Source: Microglena sp. YARC
Lineage: Eukaryota > Chlorophyta > Chlorophyceae > Chlamydomonadales > Chlamydomonadaceae
Length of the DNA: 64,000 nt
Reading direction: 5' to 3'
Assembly (NCBI GenBank): GCA_022414725.1
Contig: CM039464.1
Span: forward strand, 44,212,906-44,276,905
The notes below the pieces were generated by a model. It saw only the letters and a program-made list of their open reading frames with translations. It was not told the DNA's origin and did no database searches. Numbering within the stretch: the stretch's first letter is position 1; the number at the start of each line of letters is the position of its first letter. Of this stretch, positions 60,801-64,000 are shown piece by piece. Both the position numbers and the translations under genes were made by a program.

Positions 60801-62622
60801 AGCGGTCGGCGAAAGCAAAATCCACAGTAACCATTCACCAGTGCAAGCGAATGGGAATGTTCCTTCCAAAGTTGTGTTATGTGAAACGCGTCGCCATTCC
60901 GTTACTGCGTGGCCGTCGCTGCATGGCGACGTATGGGTATGGCGTAACTAGTCAGATATGCCCCCCCCCCCCTCCCCGAACCTCGGGTTCGGGGGGGCAG
61001 CGCGTCGCACTGGGGTCGCACCGAGTCGCTCAATTTGCAACGCGTCGCTATGCAGTGACGGAACAAACATTGGTGTACATGATCTACCCCCTAGTCGCCA
61101 TTTGGCTTGGGTGTGACTCATAACTAGGGAACTAGGCAATATGACTCATAACTAGGGACCTGCATATCATATGATGTTGACCAAAGGGGGGTATGATATC
61201 ATTTCATTTTTCTTGGGTGTGACTCATAACTAGGGAACTAGGGAACTAGGCAATATGATATCAGATGATGCCGGCAGTCTGACTAGGCTTAAGTGACAAT
61301 TTATGTAAAATATCCATAAGACATAATACGATGCAGTTTGTATGATATCATATGAAATCATACTGGCCTTTGGTCAACGTCATATGATATGCCGGTCCCT
61401 ACTCATAACCCACTTCCCACCCACCAGCACCAACTCCCTCTCATCCCCCCTCCCTACTCATCCCCCTCCTCCCCCATTCCCCCTCACTTCACTCACTCAC
61501 TCATTCACTCACTCACCCAGTCACTCACGCACTCACTCAGCCACTCACTCACTAACTCACTCACTCACTCACTCACTCACTCACTCACTCACTCACTCAC
61601 TCACTCACTCACTCACTCACTCATCATTCACTCACTCGCTCACTCACTCTCCCCTCCCCCCTCACTCACCCCCATCCCCCTCCCTCCCTCCCCCATCCCC
61701 ACCTCCCTCCCTCCCTCCCTCACCCCCTTCCTCCCTCATCCTCCCTCTGCCAGGCTCCTGCACCACCACGCCCTCCACCGCGCCCCAGAGCAGCATCCGC
61801 TCAAACAGCCACCAGATGAACGCAGCGCCGGGGGAGCTTCCCAAACCCAGGTCAACATATTCTAACAACCACCCTGCCTTACCTCCAAGGAAACGCGCAC
61901 CAGCAGCCCCCGGTCATCAGCCCAGACCGGGAGAATCCTCACGGCCCCTACCCCCACAACTCTACCCCAGGCCCCCCCTCCCTAGCTTCAAGCACCCCAG
62001 CCGGCTGGGTAACGAGCCAGCAGGGGGGCCTGTTATCCAGGCTGGGGGGGCCAGTCCAAAGCAGGCAGGTGCTCCCTACTTCGGGTCACCGCCTTTCAAC
62101 CCTAGCATGTACCAGACCACTGCTCCGGGTGGCTTGAGAGAAGGCAGGGCGGAGCTAGCTGGCGGCCTTCATGTGCAATCTGGCTTGGGCACAGCCCCCA
62201 AGTCCTTGTTGGGCGGGCCGGGGACAGCTAGCGCCTTCACGGGGCTGACCCCGCAGGGGAGGGGAGCTTCCGGAGGTCCACAAGGAGGAGGAGGAGGAGG
62301 AGGAGGAGGAGACAATAAAACAGCAGCTGCCACCGCTCTGCAGGAGCTCCGCCAGGACTTGCCTGCCATGGGCCACAAGCCCAGCCTCAACCCCAACACC
62401 ACTAAGTCTGGCCCGGGCACCCTTCCGCACGCTGGTGCTTTGATCTCGGGCAGAGAGGGTGGTCCAGGTGCTGGAGGGGGTGGCCCAGGTGCTGGAGGGG
62501 GTAGCTCAACTACCAGGGCGAGCAGGAGGGCTCGGGCGCGCAGGGGCCAGAGAGAGAACCAGCTTCTGGCCAAAAATAGAATAGAGCGGAATGCCCACAC
62601 AGGCGGGCATCGGGTACACTAG
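47548..62622 (+). CDS. AP2-domain transcription factor, complete nine-exon gene
   Basis: Exons 47548-47639, 49728-49794, 51410-51421, 53721-53876, 55147-55388, 57371-58011, 58347-58599, 60250-60683 and 61754-62622 join with every phase correct to 922 codons including the stop. Residues ~31-87 form one AP2/ERF DNA-binding domain: SSYRGVTFNKKSHKWQAVIN, YGSK, HVHL, GTFIQEEAAARSFDNAA and I-I-I-R-G-S-K-A-K-L-N-F-P. The rest is Pro/Gln/Asn/Gly-rich with an unrecognised charged segment (residues ~375-450), a Gln-rich threefold repeat (~500-620) and an Arg-rich C-terminus (likely nuclear localisation). Only one AP2 domain is seen. The arrays within the introns could add further exon copies. Target genes unknown. 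Confidence 0.9.
47945..48150. mobile_element. MITE (AGCTTCTAGGCAGCT family), diverged
   Basis: GTAACAGCTTCTGGGTAGATCCC and an inverted GGACCTGGCTGCAAGTTGCAATGAGTAGCC. In AP2 intron 1. Confidence 0.5.
48235..49085. repeat. ~62-bp tandem array in AP2 intron 1
   Basis: About 14 units: CAACAGGCCAACTGGGTAAT, TCAAACTAGCTGGTCCAATC, ACCTGATTGATTCATAGAGAATT. No exon sequence inside. Confidence 0.97.
49217..49495. mobile_element. MITE (AGCTTCTAGGCAGCT family) and a 49-base C run
   Basis: 49217-49425: GAGTTTTTCTTTTCGGCTACGAGC...CAGCTTCTAGGCAGCTTC and the imperfect inverted GCTGCCAGGAAGCTGCTGCAC. 49439-49487 is an uninterrupted poly-C. Confidence 0.65.
49728..49794 (+). CDS. AP2 gene exon 2 (first half of AP2 domain)
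   Basis: Acceptor CATGTCAG after a long CCCTTGCTG-type pyrimidine tract; donor AAG/GTGAGT. Encodes YRGVTFNKKSHKWQAVINYG then S-K: the conserved Y-R-G element with the W of the second strand. Confidence 0.95.
50300..51060. repeat. 44-bp tandem array in AP2 intron 2
   Basis: About 17 nearly identical units of CATACATGTATTTGACAACA / TATCTGAGAGCAACCACCTCCCCT; very low divergence suggests recent expansion. 51060-51360 has older, diverged relatives. Confidence 0.98.
51410..51421 (+). CDS. AP2 gene exon 3, 12-nt micro-exon (HVHL)
   Basis: Acceptor TTTGTCTCCTCACAG, exon CATGTTCATTTG, donor GTAAGT. Exons 2 and 4 are both phase 0, and without this piece the AP2 domain would lack the four residues before G-T-F (usual form x-V-Y-L-G). 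HVHL fits exactly. Plant AP2-family genes such as WRINKLED1 have a 9-nt exon (V-Y-L) here, so position and kind are conserved. Confidence 0.85.
51422..51790 (+). repeat. donor-side array of the micro-exon
   Basis: (TTGGC)n with about eight copies of TGTTCATTTGTTAAGTTTGG (near 51450, 51493, 51557, 51627, 51678, 51710, 51748, 51772). Most have TTTGTTAAG (donor lost); the last two have TTTGGTAAG, as the true exon has. None has an acceptor directly before it. Confidence 0.85.
52942..53720 (+). repeat. two decoy copies of AP2 exon 4 start, and a (CAT)n tract
   Basis: CTCGAATCAG acceptors at 52942 and 53464 are followed by diverged copies of exon 4 (first: +1 base, out of frame; second: in frame, reading G-S-F-I-Q-D-E-A-A-A-R-S-L-D-N-A). 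Both lose homology after the A-A-I-I codons. 53531-53675 is (ATC)n/(ATA)n. A CAGGGTACTA MITE lies at 53147-53340. Confidence 0.85.
53147..53340. mobile_element. MITE (CAGGGTACTA family), diverged
   Basis: CATGGTACTACAAAGC at the left and GAAGTAGTACCCTG at the right; GCGCGC-rich interior with TTTTTGAGCCCC and a repeated GCGCTGACCAAT. Lies in AP2 intron 3 between the two decoy exon starts. Confidence 0.65.
53721..53876 (+). CDS. AP2 gene exon 4 (second half of AP2 domain)
   Basis: 52 codons, phase 0 both sides. GTFIQEEAAARSFDNAAIII and RGSKAKLNFP form the amphipathic helix and the closing L-N-F-P of the AP2 domain; then IQEYLDERGVFNIDPVIDCK and M-K. Donor AAG/GTGAGC. Confidence 0.95.
53877..54670 (+). 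repeat. donor-side array of AP2 exon 4
   Basis: Four copies (near 53968, 54060, 54217, 54608) of GACGAAAGGGGCGTGTTCAACATTGAT...GATTGCAAGATGAAG/GTGAGCTAGCCATG, in GTGGTGGTG repeats. All keep a GT at the edge, though the copies at 53968 and 54608 read GTTGGC and GTGGGC. No acceptor precedes any of them. Confidence 0.9.
54734..55146 (+). repeat. acceptor-side array of AP2 exon 5
   Basis: Four upstream acceptors, at 54734, 54814, 54918 and 55006, each ...CCACAG or TACAG before CGYGCYCACRACCCRAATCG (R-A-H-D-P-N-R-K). The intron between is (ACCACC)n. 55006 is in frame with the downstream acceptor at 55147 (141 nt) and open all the way, so it would give a longer exon repeating NFWKAKEPLDMAALDTGP. 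Confidence 0.9.
55147..55388 (+). CDS. AP2 gene exon 5
   Basis: Starts RAHDPNRKLRAKPNFWKAKE then P-L-D-M-A-A-L-D-T-G-P-M-C-D-E, acidic/Gly-rich GDGEGEGGTPGTYSSGSDS, and ends QQGAQADAGNTPQEIDT plus two bases before GTGGGT. No domain recognised. Begins in phase 0, ends in phase 2. Confidence 0.85.
55389..56644 (+). repeat. array of 57-nt phase-2 exon copies (end of exon 5)
   Basis: Ten copies; those at 55494-55550, 55600-55656, 55706-55762, 55831-55887, 56345-56401, 56484-56540 and 56588-56644 have both a CAG acceptor and a GT donor and are exactly 57 nt. Each starts with one base and ends with two (ACCAG/GT), so any number can be spliced in without a frameshift. They encode QQQGAQADAGNTPQKIET-like peptides. 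The copies ending 56078, 56188 and 56309 have a lost acceptor or an indel. Confidence 0.9.
56645..57370 (+). repeat. acceptor-side array of AP2 exon 6
   Basis: CCAATCCCAATCCC low complexity with acceptor copies at 56879, 57076 and 57198 (each TCTGCAG before STTGACCCCMGTGSCC) and one with lost AG near 56702 (TCTGCTG). The copy at 57076 also carries the next ~50 nt of the exon (Q-A-A-S-S-S...). Confidence 0.9.
57371..58011 (+). CDS. AP2 gene exon 6
   Basis: Phase 2 in, phase 1 out. LTPVPFQAASTSGFPVDLPI, N-P-H-T-G-V-A-N-I-R-P-V-K-P, a Pro-rich stretch with three copies of A-N-T-G-x-P-A-T, then His/Pro/Gln, a 13-residue Asn run, and SLEDCVWNLVELIESKLNPG followed by C-Q-I-D-C-I-V-P-E-P. The end looks folded, unlike the preceding low-complexity part. 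Donor GAAG/GTGAGA. Confidence 0.88.
58012..58250 (+). repeat. donor-side array of AP2 exon 6
   Basis: Four copies of CTGCTGGGTGTGATGTACTGTGAAG/GTGAGAGCC, separated by TTGAATTTGAATTTGAA. The donor is GTGAGA in the third but GGAGAG or AGGAGA in the second and fourth. Confidence 0.9.
58347..58599 (+). CDS. AP2 gene exon 7
   Basis: Acceptor TTTGCTGCAAAG; two bases complete G. Reads G-L-P-S-D-P-H-R-N-D, GVYKVGLWREGNLLGRMTGK, SREDARHTLDNMMDFGSSF, H-H-S-E-A-N-K-R-Q-K-L-E. Donor ATCA/GTAAGT. The first half, with exon 6's end, may form one compact domain that I do not recognise. A decoy of the exon's 3' edge lies at 58755-58800. Confidence 0.85.
59219..59381. mobile_element. MITE (TAGGGACCGGCA family), best TIRs
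   Basis: TAGGGACCGGCAAATCATATGATT at the left, ATCATATTGCCGACCCCTA at the right, with internal GATATCATATGATATCATAC palindromes. Confidence 0.8.
59394..59520. mobile_element. interspersed repeat (GCGGAGCCCCCT family)
   Basis: Same hairpin-bearing start (GCGGAGCCCCCTCTTCAAGG) and GTCCGTCTGTCCGACCGATA, ending CGTAACTAACTCGCTTCGG, as in 42010-42165. Confidence 0.65.
59700..60249 (+). repeat. acceptor-side array of AP2 exon 8
   Basis: Four upstream acceptors at 59758, 59864, 60015 and 60127 (CACTCCYTYYACAG), each followed by a C-rich start and GAATCCTTGACYAGCCCCTA, a decayed version of the exon 8 start CTGGATGTTCGACCAGCCTC. Spaced by ATCATCACC and GTCATCATTG repeats, ~110-150 bp per unit. Confidence 0.85.
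60250..60683 (+). CDS. AP2 gene exon 8 (Gln-rich)
   Basis: One base completes H, then FPAPWMFDQPPHQQQQLQSY. A threefold repeat follows: L-V-T-P-L-M-F-Q5, L-I-S-P-L-M-Y-Q6 and L-A-T-P-L-M-Y-Q5, with N-G/S-P-P between. Ends HYDDGHQQMYALPSNPG before GTAAGA. Typical glutamine-rich activation domain. Confidence 0.88.
60684..61753. other. AP2 intron 8: repeats
   Basis: 60880-61070 holds GTCGCACTGGGGTCGCACCG (inverse of 20583-20632) and a C-run/G-run hairpin at 60961-60998. 61155-61403 is a MITE of the TAGGGACCGGCA family containing a nested partial copy and a duplicated TGACTCATAACTAGGGAA. 61480-61660 is (TCAC)n, then CCCTCC pyrimidine tract up to the acceptor. Confidence 0.75.
61155..61403. mobile_element. 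MITE (TAGGGACCGGCA family), nested or duplicated copy
   Basis: TAGGGACCTGCATATCATATGATGTTGACC at the left, GTCATATGATATGCCGGTCCCTA at the right. The ~85-bp block in the middle repeats flank sequence (TGACTCATAACTAGGGAAC), so two insertions or a local duplication are likely. Confidence 0.7.
61754..62622 (+). CDS. AP2 gene exon 9 (C-terminus)
   Basis: Acceptor CTCTGCCAG. Reads S-C-T-T-T-P-S-T-A-P-Q-S-S-I-R, STYSNNHPALPPRKRAPAAP, Pro/Gly-rich text, PPFNPSMYQTTAPGG, a nine-Gly run, AATALQELRQDLPAMGHKPS, and ends STTRASRRARARRGQRENQL then L-A-K-N-R-I-E-R-N-A to TAG (62620-62622). The Arg-rich part is a likely nuclear localisation signal. In another frame, coding-like sequence continues to 62848. 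Confidence 0.85.
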
Positions 62623-62699
62623 CAGCCAACGGGAAACAGCAAGCCTGCTGAAAAGCCTCTGCCGGCAGCCTCGGAAAATCGCAGCTGTGGAGAAGGCAA

Positions 62700-64000
62700 T
62701 GGAATCGGAGAAAATCCGCGCCGTCCAGAGCCTCCAGAGAGGCTGTAGAGGCCTCAAGGCGCTAAAAACGTTGGAAATTGTGCGGGCTCATGGTCCAGTG
62801 GGGGGAGCTGCAGTTGGTAACCGCAATCACTGTGGTGCTCTCCACTGACCCCGCCGGTGACCGCCACCTCAGAGACTAGGGGCTAGTAGGCTGTGTGGAG
62901 AGGCTAAAGGCTAGTAGGCTGTGGAAGCCCTCAAGGCGCTGACAACCTTGGATGTGCGGCTCATGGTCCAGTGGGGGAAGCTGCAGTTGGTAACCGCCAC
63001 ATCACTGTCTCCCACTGACCCCGTTGGTGACCGCCATCTCAGAGGAGCTAAAGAGACTGGTAGGGGCTAGTAGGCTGTGTGTAGAGACTTGGGAGCTGTA
63101 GGCGTGGAAGGCTCCTCAAGGCGCTGAACGTTGGATGTGCGGCTCATGGTCCAGTGGGGGGGAAGCTGCAAGTTGGTAAACGCCAACATCATGCTCCCAC
63201 TGACCGCCGCCGGTGACCGCCCACCTCAGAGACTAGGGGCTAGTAGCTGTGTGGAGAGGCTAAAGGCAGTGAGGTGCTGGTGGAAGCCCTCAAGGCGCTG
63301 GACAACCTGATTGTGCGGATCTATTGTCCAGTGGGGGAAGCTGCAGTTGGTAACCGCCACATCACTGTCTCCCACTGACCCCGTTGGTGACCGCCATCTC
63401 AGAGACTAGAGACTGGTAGGGGCTAGTAGGCTGTGTGTAGAGACTTGGAGCTAGTAGGCTGTGGAAGCCCTCAAGGCGCTGAAAGCGTTGGATGTGCGGC
63501 TCATGGTCCAGTGGGGGAAGCTGCAGTTGGTTAAACCGCCATCATCACTGGTCTCCCACTGCGTCCCGTTGGTGACCGCCATCTCAGAGAAACTAAGGCT
63601 GGTAGGGGCTAGTAGGCGCTGTGGTGGTAGAGACTTGGGCTAAGTAGGCTGTGGAGGCCCTCAAGGCGCGAAAATGGATGGATGTGCGGCTCATGGTCCA
63701 GTGAAGGGAGCTGCAGTTGGTAACTGCCACATCACTGTCTCCCACTGACCCCGCCGGTGACCGCCACCTCAGAGACTAGGGGCTGGTAGGGGCTAGTAGG
63801 CTGTGTGGAGAGGCTAAAGGCTAGTAGGCTGTGGAGGCCCTTAAGGCGCTGAAAACAACGGATATGCGGCTCATGGTCCAGTGGGGGGAGCCGCAGTTGG
63901 TGACTGCCACATCACTGTCTCCCACTGACCCCGCCGGTGACCGCCACCTCAGAGACTAGGGGCTAGTAGGCTGTGTGGAGAGGCTAAAGGCTAGTAGGCA
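62700..64000 (+). repeat. ~190-bp array after the AP2 gene, running off the window
   Basis: Seven or so units: GAAGCCCTCAAGGCGCTGAA, ATGTGCGGCTCATGGTCCAG, TGGGGGAAGCTGCAGTTGGT, CTCCCACTGACCCCGTTGGT, GGGGCTAGTAGGCTGTGTGG. The first unit at ~62745-62850 joins unique coding-like sequence, so this too looks like an array grown from an exon edge. In the units the frame reads E-A-L-K-A-L-K-x-L-D-V-R-L-M-V-Q-W-G-K-L-Q-L. Confidence 0.9.

Overview
Eukaryotic nuclear DNA, intron-rich and very repeat-rich, with GT-AG introns. A plant-like mix of proteins (single-AP2-domain transcription factor, MEF2-like type II MADS-box factor, envelope or mitochondrial carrier) and short CCCTAAA telomere-type runs suggest a green alga, perhaps a prasinophyte; this is inference. 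A run of exactly 1000 N (2017-3016) is a scaffold gap.

Three genes can be assembled from splice sites and reading phase. (1) A mitochondrial-carrier-family (SLC25-like) gene on the minus strand, about 14983 to 4517, six exons seen, 3' end missing (probably in or beyond the gap); its last two exons carry single-base indels. (2) A MADS-box gene on the minus strand, about 39653 to 20740: exons 1 and 2 form the MADS box and MEF2-like segment, exon 3 is clear, and later exons are provisional. (3) An AP2-domain gene on the plus strand, 47548 to 62622, nine exons whose phases all match, giving a 921-residue protein with no frameshift. It includes a 12-nt micro-exon at the place where plant AP2 genes such as WRINKLED1 have a 9-nt exon. 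The MADS and AP2 genes are divergent and about 7.9 kb apart.

The most unusual feature is shared by all three genes: many exon edges sit inside their own tandem array. The repeat unit carries a piece of the exon, its donor or acceptor, and low-complexity intron. Some copies are complete, phase-neutral potential exons (57-nt units at 55494-56644; 87-nt units at 34383-34637). Others are only decoy acceptors or donors, in various states of decay.

The rest is repeats: tRNA-derived SINEs, a LINE 3' end inserted in a MITE, several MITE families, two inverted copies of a ~1.05-kb TIR element with a conserved small ORF, a ~1.1-kb TIR element, an inverted duplication of carrier sequence (818-1990 versus 10600-11668), and many simple or minisatellite arrays. 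Long open frames inside G/C-rich or CA/GT arrays were treated as non-coding.
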